DNA from: Anatilimnocola aggregata
Lineage (GTDB): Bacteria > Planctomycetota > Planctomycetia > Pirellulales > Pirellulaceae
Reading direction: 5' to 3'
DNA: 64,000 nucleotides
Assembly (NCBI RefSeq): GCF_007747655.1
Contig: NZ_CP036274.1
Span: forward strand, 3,720,001-3,784,000
Part shown: in pieces, positions 29,287 to 39,297 of the stretch
Layout of the letters: every line of letters starts with the position of its first letter
Position numbering within the stretch: the stretch's first letter is position 1
Notes under the pieces: model-generated
Database searches by the model: none
What the model saw: the letters and a program-made list of their open reading frames with translations, nothing else
Told to the model about the DNA's origin: nothing
Position numbers and translations under genes: made by a program

Positions 29287-30975
29287 TCATTTGGCGTTAG
29301 GGTTCTTACCACCAGAGGTGACGAACTCTGCGCGGGTCAGCGAGCCGTTCTTATCGACGTCGAATTGGACGAAGCGCTGGGGCGCTTCGTCCGGATCGGG
29401 TTGATTGGCGAGAAACTCCTCGCGCGTCAGCTTGCCGTCGCCATCCTTATCTTTGCTGGCGAAGAGCACGCCGCGATCTTGCGACTTCTTGGCGGCTGGC
29501 TTGGATCCGGTATTGGCAGCAGCTTTGATTTGCGGCTTCGCTTCTGGATGTTTCGCCAGATTTGCCCGCAGCTCGGCAACGACCGTTGGCAACTCGGCGG
29601 CCAGATTCTTCGTTTCGAGTGGATCGGTCTGATAGTCGTAAAGCTCGAGTTCAGCTGTCTCGGGCGAAGCGCCGATCTCCTTCCATTCAACCAGCCGATA
29701 ACGAGCCGTGCGAACGGCGCGGCCTAGCAGCTTGCCGCGCGGATAGACGTGAATGATCGAGTCCTTCGTCGCAGACTTGGGATCGGAGAGTGTCTTCGCA
29801 AAGCTGCTGCCATCGAGCCCCGTGGGAATCGGCAGACCAGTCAGTTCACATAGCGTGGGATAGATATCGACGGTTTCAATAAGTGCAGATGTTTTGGTTC
29901 CGGCCTGAGCACCCTTAGGCAAGGCCACGACGACAGGAATGCGAGCGGCCTGTTCATAGTTAGTGTGTTTGCACCAGATGCCATGATCGCCCAAGTGCCA
30001 GCCATGATCGCCCCAGAGAACGACGATGGTGTTGCCCGAGAGCCCGGAATCATCGAGCGCGGTGAGCACGCGACCGAGTTGAGCATCCATATAACTAGTC
30101 GCGGCGTAGTAGCCGTGAATCAATTTCCGTTGCAGGTCAGCGGGAAGATCACCTTTGACTGGAATGTCTTTGTAGTTGCGGAGTTCGCCGCCGAATTGCG
30201 GGGCGTAACTTGGTGCACCCTTAGGAGGCTGTGTGACTGCTGCAAGATCGAGCTTCTCGGGGTCATATAGATCCCAGTACTTTTGCGGTGCACAGAACGG
30301 AAGATGGGGCTTGAGAAAGCCGACTGCGAGAAAGAAAGGCTGGTCTGGCTTTTCTTTCAAGGCCTCGATTCGCTTGACCGCTTCGTCCGCGACGATGCCA
30401 TCACCATAAGTGGAGTCCGAAACGTCAGCCGCTTCATAGGCTGCTCCTTTGGGCAAATTGCCGGCGGGCTTATTGCTGAACAAAGCACCTTCGCGAGTTT
30501 CCTCCGCTTGATTCGCCTTGAGTGCGTACTGCACCGTCTTGGCTTGGAAGTGAGGCACGCTCCACGAAGTGGCGTCCTCGTTATTGCCGTGACCAACATG
30601 AAACAATTTGCCCATCGCTTCGGTGCGATAGCCTTGCTGCTTGAAATACTGCGGCAGAGTGACGGCTTGCGGTGCTGACTTGCGAAAGTTGGTGCCCAGG
30701 TCGTAAATGCCCAGTGTTTGGGGGCGCAAGCCAACCAGCAGCGAGTTGCGCGACGGCGAACAAACTGCCTGATTGCAATAGGCACTATTAAAGACCATTC
30801 CACGACTGGCGAGTCGATCGATGTTTGGCGACTTGGCAAGTTTGTCGCCGTAACAGCCGAGTTGCGGCTTCAAGTCGTCAACGCAGATCAGCAGTACATT
30901 CGGCCGCGTTTTTTCTGCGGCTGCGACAATCGCAACAAAAAACAGCACGAGCAAGAGTGAGGAGAGGAGTTTCAT
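29287..30975 (-). CDS. secreted sulfatase (iduronate-2-sulfatase-like) with C-terminal EF-hands
   Basis: The ATG at 30975 gives 562 residues with a signal peptide (MKLLSSLLLVLFFVAIVAAA). The catalytic part begins RPNVLLICVDDLKPQLGCYG and has the formylglycine motif AVCSPSRNSLLVG, with the canonical CxPxR, and VVLWGDHGWHLGDHG with further metal ligands. The DDLKPQLGCYG start matches iduronate-2-sulfatase-like enzymes. The last 60 residues hold two EF-hand loops (DKDGDGKLTREE and DVDKNGSLTRAE), probably calcium-binding. It is the last gene of a minus-strand operon, 22 bases after the DUF1501 gene. Confidence 0.9.
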   Translation of the reverse strand: MKLLSSLLLVLFFVAIVAAAEKTRPNVLLICVDDLKPQLGCYGDKLAKSPNIDRLASRGMVFNSAYCNQAVCSPSRNSLLVGLRPQTLGIYDLGTNFRKSAPQAVTLPQYFKQQGYRTEAMGKLFHVGHGNNEDATSWSVPHFQAKTVQYALKANQAEETREGALFSNKPAGNLPKGAAYEAADVSDSTYGDGIVADEAVKRIEALKEKPDQPFFLAVGFLKPHLPFCAPQKYWDLYDPEKLDLAAVTQPPKGAPSYAPQFGGELRNYKDIPVKGDLPADLQRKLIHGYYAATSYMDAQLGRVLTALDDSGLSGNTIVVLWGDHGWHLGDHGIWCKHTNYEQAARIPVVVALPKGAQAGTKTSALIETVDIYPTLCELTGLPIPTGLDGSSFAKTLSDPKSATKDSIIHVYPRGKLLGRAVRTARYRLVEWKEIGASPETAELELYDYQTDPLETKNLAAELPTVVAELRANLAKHPEAKPQIKAAANTGSKPAAKKSQDRGVLFASKDKDGDGKLTREEFLANQPDPDEAPQRFVQFDVDKNGSLTRAEFVTSGGKNPNAK

Positions 30976-30997
30976 CGTTCGCTTCCAGAAGAGTTCG

Positions 30998-32413
30998 TCA
31001 GGCGAGTAATTCACGCACGACGTGACCATGCACGTCGGTCAGGCGAAACTCGCGCCCCTGATATTGAAACGTTAATCGCTCGTGGTCGAGTCCCAGCAGA
31101 TGCAGTATCGTCGCGTTCAGGTCATGCACGTGTACTGGCCGTTCGGCAATGTTGAAGCCGAATTCGTCCGTCGCGCCCACGCTGCAGCCCGGCTTAATCC
31201 CACCACCTGCCAGCCACATCGTAAACGCGTCTTTGTGGTGATCGCGCCCCGGCTTCGTCTTTTCGCCATCGCCGCCCAAACCTTGCGCGAGGGGCGTGCG
31301 ACCAAACTCGCTGCCCCACACGACCAGCGTATCGTTCAGCAAGCCGCGCTCCTTTAAATCGGCCAGCAGGGCCGCCATGGGCTGGTCCACATCGCGGGCT
31401 TTTCGTGGCAGCGAACTGGCGATGTTGGAATGATGGTCCCAGTCAGCGTCGTAAAGTTCGACCACGCGCACCCCGCGCTCGACGAGTCTCCGCGCGAGCA
31501 GACAGTTATTCGCAAAGCTCGCTTTACCCGGCTGCGCGCCATAGCGTTCTAAAGTCTCCTGCGACTCGGCACCAATATCGATCAATTCAGGAACCTTGGT
31601 TTGCATTCGAAAAGCCATCTCGTACTGGCTGATGCGAGTCGCAATTTCCGGATCGCCCACATCGGCCAGTCTGGCTTCATTCAGAGCACGCGTGGCATCA
31701 AGCACGCGGCGACGACTGTCGTTCGAGTGCCCCTGCGGATTCGAGAGGAAAAGCACCGCATCTCCCTGCGAACGAAATTGCACGCCCTGATTCACGCTCG
31801 GCAGAAACCCGCTCGACCACATGGCGGTCCCTGCGCCACCCGCATTGCCACTGAGCAGGACGACATACGCCGGCAAGTCTGCATTGATCGAGCCGAGTCC
31901 GTAAGTCACCCACGAACCAAAGCTGGGGCGGTCGCCGCGGCCGAAGCCAGTGTGCAGAAAAATCTGGGCGGGGGCATGATTGATTTCTTCCGTATGGAGC
32001 GAACGCACGACGGCGATTTCATCGGCCATTTTTGCGAGGTTGGGCAATAGCTCCGACATCTGCTGGCCACTCTCACCATGCGGCGCAAACTTGAACTTCG
32101 AGCCCGACAACTTCTTTTCTGCCCCGAGAAACGCAAACCGCTTGCCAGCCAGCAGCGATTCGGGACACGCTTCGCCATTGCGGCGAACGAGTTCGGGCTT
32201 GGCATCGAACAGATCGAGCTGCGACGGCGCACCGATCATGTGCAAATAGATGACTCGTTTCGCCCGCGGTGCGAAATGAGGCTGTTTACCCGCTGCAGAT
32301 TCCGGTGCCGCTTGCAGCAGATTGCAAAGTGCGAGCGCGCCAAGACTCAAACCGCCACGCTGGAAAAATGAGCGCCGGTCGGTCAACTTCAAGTGAGCCA
32401 GTTGCTGCTGCAT
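30998..32413 (-). CDS. DUF1501 protein with Tat signal
   Basis: This 471-residue protein starts [20 protein letters not shown], a twin-arginine export motif followed by a hydrophobic stretch. The body has DUF1501 landmarks: [54 protein letters not shown] and GATDEFGFN. The family resembles alkaline-phosphatase-like sulfatases in fold, but its reaction is not established. AAGGG precedes the ATG, and the start follows the stop of the DUF1553 gene by three bases. DUF1501 and DUF1553 genes are typical partners in planctomycetes. Confidence 0.9.
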   Translation of the reverse strand: MQQQLAHLKLTDRRSFFQRGGLSLGALALCNLLQAAPESAAGKQPHFAPRAKRVIYLHMIGAPSQLDLFDAKPELVRRNGEACPESLLAGKRFAFLGAEKKLSGSKFKFAPHGESGQQMSELLPNLAKMADEIAVVRSLHTEEINHAPAQIFLHTGFGRGDRPSFGSWVTYGLGSINADLPAYVVLLSGNAGGAGTAMWSSGFLPSVNQGVQFRSQGDAVLFLSNPQGHSNDSRRRVLDATRALNEARLADVGDPEIATRISQYEMAFRMQTKVPELIDIGAESQETLERYGAQPGKASFANNCLLARRLVERGVRVVELYDADWDHHSNIASSLPRKARDVDQPMAALLADLKERGLLNDTLVVWGSEFGRTPLAQGLGGDGEKTKPGRDHHKDAFTMWLAGGGIKPGCSVGATDEFGFNIAERPVHVHDLNATILHLLGLDHERLTFQYQGREFRLTDVHGHVVRELLA

Positions 32414-32416
32414 TAC

Positions 32417-35317
32417 TTAACCCTTAGTAATCGTTTCGTCGAGGTTCAGGAGCGCGCTAGCGACGGCAAACCAGGCTGACACTTCATTTCCCGCCGCCTG
32501 TTCGGCATTGAACAGTTTTCGCAGGACGGCGAGTTCCGCTGCGGATGGCGCCCGCGCAACTGCCAGGCGAAAAGCGTGCGCGAGTCGGGCATCAAGGTCA
32601 CCATCAGGTTGCTCGCGCACAATTCGCTGCGCAAAAGCCTGAGCTGCGCCAACGTAAACGGGATCGTTGAGCAGCGTGAGGGCTTGCAGCGGAGTGTTCG
32701 AGCGCAGCCGTTTAACGCGGCACGACAAGCGAGCGGTGGCATCAAAGGTAATCATGCTTGGATTCGGGGACATGCGCTTGAGCACCACATAAATGCCGCG
32801 GCGATATTGCTCCGAACCGGGGCTGACGGTGTATTCGTATTTCTCGCCACCCACTTTGTTCCAGAGTCCCGCAGGTTGCGGCGGATAAATAGGGGGGCCA
32901 AACTGCTTGAGGTCGATCAGCCCGGCGATTGCCAACGCGTTATCGCGAATTCCCTCTGCGCTGAGGCGATAACTGGGTCCGCGAGCCAACAGGCGATTCT
33001 GTGGATCCCGCTCGCTCAGTTCCGGCGTGAGTCGGCTCGATTGGCGATAAGTTTCGCTCGTGAGTATTGCCTTGAGGAGCTTTTTCTGCGACCAGCCTTG
33101 CTCGCGATATTCGACGGCCAGCCAATCGAGCAATTCGGGATGAGTCGGGCGTTGTCCTTTGATGCCGAAATCCTCCGGCGTTGTGACCAGACCTTCGCCG
33201 AAGAGTTCTTGCCAGACGCGATTCACGGCCACGCGGGCGGTGAGTGGGTTCTCGTCGCTACAGAGCCAGCGGGCGAGCGCGATGCGGTCGGGTTCGATCG
33301 CTTTGTTGGTGCCGGTGAGAATCACAGGTGTCGCGGCCTGAATGGCTTCTCCGGGTGTGCGAAAGTCACCGCGATTGAACATCGTCGTCGGGCGAAGCTG
33401 AGCAACCTGCTGCATCACCAAAGTGCGCGGCGGCTTCAATCCCTTCAGGCGATTTTCCAGCGCGGAGAGTTGGGATTCGAGTTCCCGTTTGGCCGGCGAA
33501 GCAGCGATTGGCTGTTTGGGAGCAGGCTTGGCTTCGCCGGTGAGCGCGGATAATCGCACTCGCCCCAGCGTGCGCGCCTGGCCAAAGTTCTGTTCGAGTT
33601 TGAAAGTGAGTGTAGTTCCCTGCTCAAAGCCGATTGGACGTGCGGTCCGAAAGCTGGCCCAATGGCTTTGCTTGAAGCGGGGACCAATGGCCCAGCCCGT
33701 CTTCGCTTTTCCATCAATGGCCCCCGAGACATCCCAGCCTTGCTGTGAAAAACTGGCGGTCGCATCTGCCAAAGGAACTTTCTCGGCGCGAGATGCCGCA
33801 TCCAGGGAAGCCGCCTGGACAGAGAATTCGTGCAGTACGAAGTTGGTCCGCTGTGGATCGCCGCGTCCTGGTCCCATTCCTGGCAACGATTCGTCGGTCA
33901 GGGCCTCTAGTTTAAAGCCCGTGATGTTCTTCAGCTTGGTGTGAACAGTGATGGTGTACGTGTCCGTGGCGGGTGGATCGCCGACGAGCAAGATTGAGCC
34001 ATCGTCCAAGATCTTATGCCCGGCATCGCCGGCGGAATCGAAATCGATGGGGACGAGTATTTCGGCCTTCGGTTCCTCCTCTGCGGTTGCTGTTGTTGTG
34101 GTGGTGGAAAAATTCGCCAATCCAGCTTTCAAACCGGCGATTTCCTGCGTCAGTTTTTCTCGCTGCTGTTCGAAGGCAGGATCCTTGATGTCTAGGTAAG
34201 GCCCGAGGAAACGAATGGAACCGGGCACTCTGGGATTTGATCGTTCGGCTTCGATCTCAGTTTGGTTGAAGTACGCGAACAGCCCGTAATAGTCGCGGTG
34301 AGTAATCGGATCGTACTTGTGATCGTGACACTGAGCGCACTCGAACGTCGTCCCGAGCCAAACGGCACCAAGCGTGTTCACGCGGTCGAACACCTGGTTC
34401 ACGCGATTCTCTTCGGGGTCGGTTCCGGCTTCCACGTTGCAAGGAGCACAGCGGTTGAACCCGCTGGCGATTCGTTGGTCCTGCGTGGCATTCGGGAGCA
34501 AGTCGCCGGCCAACTGCTCGAGCGTGAACTGGTCGAACGGCATGTCGTCGTTGAGTGCGCGAATGACCCAATCGCGATAGGGCCACAGCTCGCGCAGGTC
34601 GTCCCGTTGAAATCCGTGAGAGTCGGCATAGCGAGCGGCATCGAGCCACGGGCGAGCCCATTTTTCGCCGTATTGAGGGGAACGCAACAGCTCATCGACC
34701 AGCTTTTCAACGGCCGACGGCAGATCGCGACTTGCTGCCTGCTCGAAGGCAGTCACTTGTGCGGGCGTGGGAGGAAGTCCGATGACGTCGAAATAAAGTC
34801 GCCGGGCGATGACGGCAGCGCTGGCGGGCGGCGAAGGCTGGAGGCCTGCGGATTTCAACTTGTCTAGGACGAATGCATCGACTGGATGGCTGCTTGATTG
34901 TGGGAGCGGCGCTTTCACCGGCGTGACATAAGCCCAATGTCGCGCGAGTTTCGCACCGGCGGGCCAAACGGCACCGGCGTTGATCCAGTCGCGAATCCTG
35001 GCGACTTCATCCGGTGTGAGGACATCGCCCCGGTTCGGCATTACTTCGGAATCGCTCTTAGGCAGCGAAATGCGCCGCAGCAATTCGCTGTTGGCTGCTT
35101 TGCCCGCCACCACGACCGTGCCGCTATCGCCCCCTTTCTGCAGCGATTCTGCAGTATCGAGTTTGAGTCCACCGGCCGCCTTTTCGCGGCCGTGGCATTC
35201 AAAACAAGATCGCTGCAGAACTGGAAGCACGTCGCGCGCGAAATCAACTTCCGCGGCAAGCGAGGCGCAAGAGCCCACCACGACAAGAACGGCAGCGAGC
35301 AGAGAACGAACAACCAT
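32417..35317 (-). CDS. secreted PSCyt1/DUF1549/DUF1553 protein
   Basis: The start at MVVRSLLAAVLVVVGSCASL gives 966 residues with a signal peptide. A haem-type motif CFECHG near residue 38 belongs to the planctomycete cytochrome-like region (PSCyt1). DUF1549 follows (NDDMPFDQFTLEQLAGDLLP, and TTFECAQCHDHKYDPI with a second CxxCH), then a central part of about 250 residues that looks like a carbohydrate-binding or lectin-like domain, and DUF1553 at the end (LARWLCSDENPLTARVAVNR, RQSSRLTPELSERDPQNRLL). The activity is not known. It sits between a sulfatase gene and a DUF1501 gene in one operon, which suggests a part in use of a sulfated polymer. Confidence 0.9.
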   Translation of the reverse strand: MVVRSLLAAVLVVVGSCASLAAEVDFARDVLPVLQRSCFECHGREKAAGGLKLDTAESLQKGGDSGTVVVAGKAANSELLRRISLPKSDSEVMPNRGDVLTPDEVARIRDWINAGAVWPAGAKLARHWAYVTPVKAPLPQSSSHPVDAFVLDKLKSAGLQPSPPASAAVIARRLYFDVIGLPPTPAQVTAFEQAASRDLPSAVEKLVDELLRSPQYGEKWARPWLDAARYADSHGFQRDDLRELWPYRDWVIRALNDDMPFDQFTLEQLAGDLLPNATQDQRIASGFNRCAPCNVEAGTDPEENRVNQVFDRVNTLGAVWLGTTFECAQCHDHKYDPITHRDYYGLFAYFNQTEIEAERSNPRVPGSIRFLGPYLDIKDPAFEQQREKLTQEIAGLKAGLANFSTTTTTATAEEEPKAEILVPIDFDSAGDAGHKILDDGSILLVGDPPATDTYTITVHTKLKNITGFKLEALTDESLPGMGPGRGDPQRTNFVLHEFSVQAASLDAASRAEKVPLADATASFSQQGWDVSGAIDGKAKTGWAIGPRFKQSHWASFRTARPIGFEQGTTLTFKLEQNFGQARTLGRVRLSALTGEAKPAPKQPIAASPAKRELESQLSALENRLKGLKPPRTLVMQQVAQLRPTTMFNRGDFRTPGEAIQAATPVILTGTNKAIEPDRIALARWLCSDENPLTARVAVNRVWQELFGEGLVTTPEDFGIKGQRPTHPELLDWLAVEYREQGWSQKKLLKAILTSETYRQSSRLTPELSERDPQNRLLARGPSYRLSAEGIRDNALAIAGLIDLKQFGPPIYPPQPAGLWNKVGGEKYEYTVSPGSEQYRRGIYVVLKRMSPNPSMITFDATARLSCRVKRLRSNTPLQALTLLNDPVYVGAAQAFAQRIVREQPDGDLDARLAHAFRLAVARAPSAAELAVLRKLFNAEQAAGNEVSAWFAVASALLNLDETITKG

Positions 35318-35328
35318 ATGCGCTGGGC

Positions 35329-36780
35329 CTATTCTTTGTTTTTGTTTTTTGATGGCTGCTTTTTCGACTGCTGCTTTTTGTTGGCCGGACCATTCTGATA
35401 GGTCTTCCACCAGGTAGGCCCTTCGGCCTCAATCTCCGCATTCAATTTCTTGAGTTCAGCTTGCATCTCGCCAAACTTGGCTGGTTCCTTCTCTTTCAAA
35501 TCGTCCTGTTCAACCGGATCGGACTTCAGGTTGTAGAGTTCGAACTGCGTAAGGGGTTCATCGGCAACGATCTTCCAATCGCCAATCCGCATCGCTGTTT
35601 TCATCGGCCCGGGAGCAATCACGCAGCGCCAATAGAGCGGTCGCGAACGTTCCACTACTTTGCCTTCCAGAGCCGGTAGCAAATCTCCACCGTCCAGCAC
35701 GCGATCGGCGGGCAATTTGGCTCCGGCGAGTTTCACTGCAGTGACGAAGATATCGGAGCCAATGACCGGTACAGCACTCTTGCTCCCTGCCGCTACGCTG
35801 GCTTTATTCAGGCTGGTAGGCAGCTTCACAATTCCTGGGACGCGAATTCCCCCTTCGTAGACGGCCCGCTTGCGGCCGCGCAGGCCTCCGGTCGAACCTC
35901 GGCCCGGCGATTTAATCCCATCACCTTCGGGGCCGTTATCGGAGGTGAAGATCACGAGCGTATCGTCGGTCAATTTCAATTCATCGAGCGTCTTTAGCAA
36001 CTTGCCGAAGGCCGCGTCGAGTTGGCTGACGTTGGCATGATGTTCACGCTGGACGTCGTCGGTCAGGTCGGGATAGAGCGCCTTGAATTCGGGTGCCGAC
36101 TTGATTGGGTAATGAGGCTCATGTGCCCAGACCGACAGGAGAAACGGCTTCGCCGCGTCCCGCTTGGTTTTCAGCCAGGTTGCTGCCTCATCGACAATGA
36201 TGTGCGACGAATAGCCTTCGACCTTGCCGATTGGCTTGCCGTTGCGAACAAAGTTGCTCGGGTTCTCGTGGCTGGGGGCCGCATTGTTTTGCGTCGCGAG
36301 CCAATGGTCATATCCATGGTCGTTGGGCTGCGGCTGCGTGGGCTGGTTGAAGTGCGAATTGAGATGCCATTTGCCAACGTGGCACGTTTCGTAACCCACT
36401 TCCTTCAGCAGTTTGGGGAGCGCGAGTTCACTCGATCGCAAATGGATTTCGCGATTCTCGGGAATCCACGTGAAGACGCCATTTCGATACGGAGTGCGCC
36501 CCGTGAGAATGGCTGATCGCGAGGGACTGCAGACGGCACTCGCGGAATAGCAGTTCTGCAGCAACACGCCCCGCTTGGCAAACTCGTTGAGATTGGGAGT
36601 CTTGATGATCGGATGGCCATACACGCCCAGATCGCCATGCCCCAGGTCATCTGCCAGAAAGACAACGATATTCGGCTGCTTGGTTTGGGCCGCAGCAGTG
36701 GCGGCCAATAAGAGCCCGAGAACAAGGGCAAGAATTTGATTGCCCAACTGGTGGGACGATGCTGTCATGTGAGACGTCAT
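35329..36780 (-). CDS. secreted arylsulfatase
   Basis: I take the start at MTSHMTASSHQLGNQILALV (483 residues); an ATG four codons later is equally possible. A signal peptide ends near ATAAAQ. The metal site reads KQPNIVVFLADDLGHGDLGV, the formylglycine motif AVCSPSRSAILTG is canonical, and later landmarks are WHLNSHFNQP, VWAHEPHYPI and IFTSDNGPEGDG. The lysine-rich C-terminus (NKKQQSKKQPSKNKNKE) is unusual. It is the first gene of the four-gene minus-strand operon and lies 160 bases from the divergent DUF1501 gene. Confidence 0.9.
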   Translation of the reverse strand: MTSHMTASSHQLGNQILALVLGLLLAATAAAQTKQPNIVVFLADDLGHGDLGVYGHPIIKTPNLNEFAKRGVLLQNCYSASAVCSPSRSAILTGRTPYRNGVFTWIPENREIHLRSSELALPKLLKEVGYETCHVGKWHLNSHFNQPTQPQPNDHGYDHWLATQNNAAPSHENPSNFVRNGKPIGKVEGYSSHIIVDEAATWLKTKRDAAKPFLLSVWAHEPHYPIKSAPEFKALYPDLTDDVQREHHANVSQLDAAFGKLLKTLDELKLTDDTLVIFTSDNGPEGDGIKSPGRGSTGGLRGRKRAVYEGGIRVPGIVKLPTSLNKASVAAGSKSAVPVIGSDIFVTAVKLAGAKLPADRVLDGGDLLPALEGKVVERSRPLYWRCVIAPGPMKTAMRIGDWKIVADEPLTQFELYNLKSDPVEQDDLKEKEPAKFGEMQAELKKLNAEIEAEGPTWWKTYQNGPANKKQQSKKQPSKNKNKE

Positions 36781-36940
36781 TAGGGAACCACGGGAGAGGA
36801 TGCAGCGAATGTTCCGAATGTACAACATCCATGCGCGAAACACAGATTTTATTGACCCGGACGAGCCGACGATGATATAAACATAACTTGATTAGAAGCC
36901 CCGCCTATAGCTGCCCACCAAGTTCCACGGAGATTTGCCG

Positions 36941-38299
36941 ATGCTCACGGTAACAGGGAACGAACACCGCCATTGCGACGGCGTATCGCGACGTTCGGTG
37001 CTGAAGATCGGCGGTCTCGCGATGGGGGGCTTGTCGCTGTCGCAATTGCTGTCGGCAGAAGCAGCGGCCAAGCAACCGCAGCGGCAAAAATCGATCATCA
37101 TGATCTTCCTGACCGGCGGCCCGCCTCATCAGGATATGGTCGATCTGAAAATGGATGCCCCGGTGGAGATTCGGGGCGAGTTCCGGCCGATTGCCACCAA
37201 GGTTCCCGGCATTCAAATCTGCGAACATCTCCCCGGCTTAGCTGCGACCATCGACAAGTGGACGATCATCCGCTCGCTGGTGGGTTCTGAAGGCAGGCAT
37301 GCGGCCTTTCAATGCAACACGGGCTGGCCGGTGACGCAGCAGCCTGCGGGTGGCTGGCCGTCGTTCGGGTCGGTCGTATCGAAACTTAAAGGACCGGCCA
37401 ATCCTGGCACTCCGCCGTTCGTCAGCCTGGCGAACAAGATGAAGAACCGCCCCTGGGGCGATCCTGGACAACCCGGATTCGTCGGTCAGGCATTTGCCCC
37501 GTTCACACCCAACGCCGACGGTGCCGGGACTTTGTCGGTGGGGAGCGTATCGGTCGAGCAGATGGCCGATCGTCGCGCTTTGGCTCAGCAACTGGACCGC
37601 TTCAAGCGTACGGCCGATGCCAACGGAGCCATCGAAGGACTCGATGCCTATCAGCAGCAGGCCTTCAGCATTTTGACTTCCGGCCGGTTGGCCGAAGCTC
37701 TCGATCTCTCGAAGGAAGACCCCAAGCTGCGCGATCGTTACGGCCGCGGCTCGACGGAAAATTCGGGCTACGGCGATGCTGGTCCGCTGATGAACGATTA
37801 CTTCCTGGTGGCCCGCCGCCTGGTCGAATCGGGTGTGCGCGTGGTGAGCCTCGCTTATGGCCGTTGGGATTGGCACGGCCGCCCGCACGGAACAACGTTC
37901 GATAACGCTCGCGATCACTTGCCGCTGCTCGATCAAGGGTTGACCGCGCTAATGGAAGATCTCACTGCCCGCGGCATGATCGACGATGTATCGATTATTG
38001 TCTGGGGCGAATTTGGCCGCACGCCACGCATCAACAAGAACGGCGGCCGCGATCACTGGCCCAATGTCGGCTGCGGGCTGCTCGCTGGCGGCGGTATGAA
38101 GACCGGCCAGGTAATCGGCGCGACGGATCGACTGGGGGATCACGCAACCGAACGACCGGTTCATTTTCAGGATGTGTTCGCCACGCTCTACAACCGTATG
38201 GGAATCGATATCAACCGGGCCACGGTCAACGACCTGAGCGGTCGGCCTCGTTACCTGGTCGATCACACGCAGTACCAACCTTTGCGGGAAGTGATTTAG
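36941..38299 (+). CDS. DUF1501 protein with Tat signal
   Basis: GGAG eight bases before the ATG at 36941 supports this start over an in-frame TTG at 36935; the product has 452 residues. SRRSVLKIGGLAMGGLSLSQ is a twin-arginine signal. DUF1501 landmarks include IIMIFLTGGPPHQDMVDLKM, VSLAYGRWDWHG, IIVWGEFGRTPRINKNGGRD and GATDRLGDHATERPVHFQD. The reaction of the family is not known. It is followed after four bases by a WD40 gene. No DUF1553 partner gene is on this strand, unlike the usual arrangement. Confidence 0.9.
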   Translation: MLTVTGNEHRHCDGVSRRSVLKIGGLAMGGLSLSQLLSAEAAAKQPQRQKSIIMIFLTGGPPHQDMVDLKMDAPVEIRGEFRPIATKVPGIQICEHLPGLAATIDKWTIIRSLVGSEGRHAAFQCNTGWPVTQQPAGGWPSFGSVVSKLKGPANPGTPPFVSLANKMKNRPWGDPGQPGFVGQAFAPFTPNADGAGTLSVGSVSVEQMADRRALAQQLDRFKRTADANGAIEGLDAYQQQAFSILTSGRLAEALDLSKEDPKLRDRYGRGSTENSGYGDAGPLMNDYFLVARRLVESGVRVVSLAYGRWDWHGRPHGTTFDNARDHLPLLDQGLTALMEDLTARGMIDDVSIIVWGEFGRTPRINKNGGRDHWPNVGCGLLAGGGMKTGQVIGATDRLGDHATERPVHFQDVFATLYNRMGIDINRATVNDLSGRPRYLVDHTQYQPLREVI

Positions 38300-38303
38300 C
38301 GCG

Positions 38304-39191
38304 ATGCCGACGCTCGAACTGCTCCACACGCTGACTCATCCGAATTCAGCCTATGCAGTGGCCTTTTCGCCGGATGGCAAGTTGCTCGCAACCGCGAGCC
38401 TCGACAATACCCTCAAGAATTGGGATGTCGCCAGCGGGAAAGAACTTGCCCGCCTGAGCGGTCATGGCGACGGTGTCTGCGGCGTGGCCTTTTCGCTGGA
38501 TGGCAAGAAGCTCTATTCGGCCAGCATGGACAAGACCGTTCGCGTCTGGGATGTCGCCAGTGGCGGTGTCGAAGCGACGCACGGCGGGCACGGCGCGTAT
38601 ATCGAGAGCTTTGCGATCTCGGCTGACGGAACAACAGTCGCCACCGGCAGCCACGATAAGTCGGTGCGAGTCATTGCCGCCGATTCGGGCAGTTTGAAAG
38701 GAACTTTAGTCGGTCATGCCGACGCCGTCTTTGCGGTCGCACTCTCCCCCGATGGCAAGCGCGCCGCCTCCGGCAGCAATGATGGCACATTGCGACTTTG
38801 GGATGTGGCCAGCGGCAAAGGTCGCACGGTGGCCAATAACGATGGCGTACCGCAAGCCGTCATTTTTTTGAACGACGGCAAGAGCGTCGTCTCTGGCGGC
38901 AACGAAGGATTGATTGAATTCTGGAACTTTGCCACCGGCGAGCGTTTTCAAACGTTCGAGGGGCATCAAGGCATGGTGAAGAGCCTGGCAATTTCCGCCG
39001 ATGATCGCTGGCTGGTGAGTGGCGGAACCGATGGCACGGTGCGGTTGTGGAATGTCGAACTCGGCAAGCAGATCGCGTCGGTTGCCGCCCACAAGAACAA
39101 TATCTACGGCGTCGCCATCGCGCCCCATAAGAAGCAACTCGCTTCGGCCAGCTTCGATCGTTCGATCAAGGTCTGGGCAATCCGCGACTAG
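38304..39191 (+). CDS. WD40-repeat protein, about seven blades
   Basis: The 295-residue product is almost entirely WD40 repeats, for example AVAFSPDGKLLATASLDNTL, VAFSLDGKKLYSASMDKTV with VWD, and LAISADDRWLVSGGTDGTV with LWN, adding up to about seven blades of one propeller. There is no signal peptide, so it is probably cytoplasmic, although its upstream partner is exported by Tat. It begins four bases after the DUF1501 stop and should be co-transcribed with it. It probably acts as a protein-binding scaffold; the partner is not known. Confidence 0.9.
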   Translation: MPTLELLHTLTHPNSAYAVAFSPDGKLLATASLDNTLKNWDVASGKELARLSGHGDGVCGVAFSLDGKKLYSASMDKTVRVWDVASGGVEATHGGHGAYIESFAISADGTTVATGSHDKSVRVIAADSGSLKGTLVGHADAVFAVALSPDGKRAASGSNDGTLRLWDVASGKGRTVANNDGVPQAVIFLNDGKSVVSGGNEGLIEFWNFATGERFQTFEGHQGMVKSLAISADDRWLVSGGTDGTVRLWNVELGKQIASVAAHKNNIYGVAIAPHKKQLASASFDRSIKVWAIRD

Positions 39192-39297
39192 GTTTATCAA
39201 CACCCCCCTTTTGCGTGCATCACAGACAAGCCGTTCAGTGGCAACGAATTACGTCCGAATTGCAAGTCCTCAAATCATCCTGTTTGTTGATAAACCT
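39190..39297. repeat. inverted repeat after the WD40 gene
   Basis: AGGTTTATCAACA (39190-39202) and TGTTGATAAACCT (39285-39297) are perfect 13-base complements, 82 bases apart. The left arm begins at the WD40 stop codon. Between the arms no gene is seen. It could be a large stem-loop or the ends of a small non-autonomous element. Confidence 0.6.
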
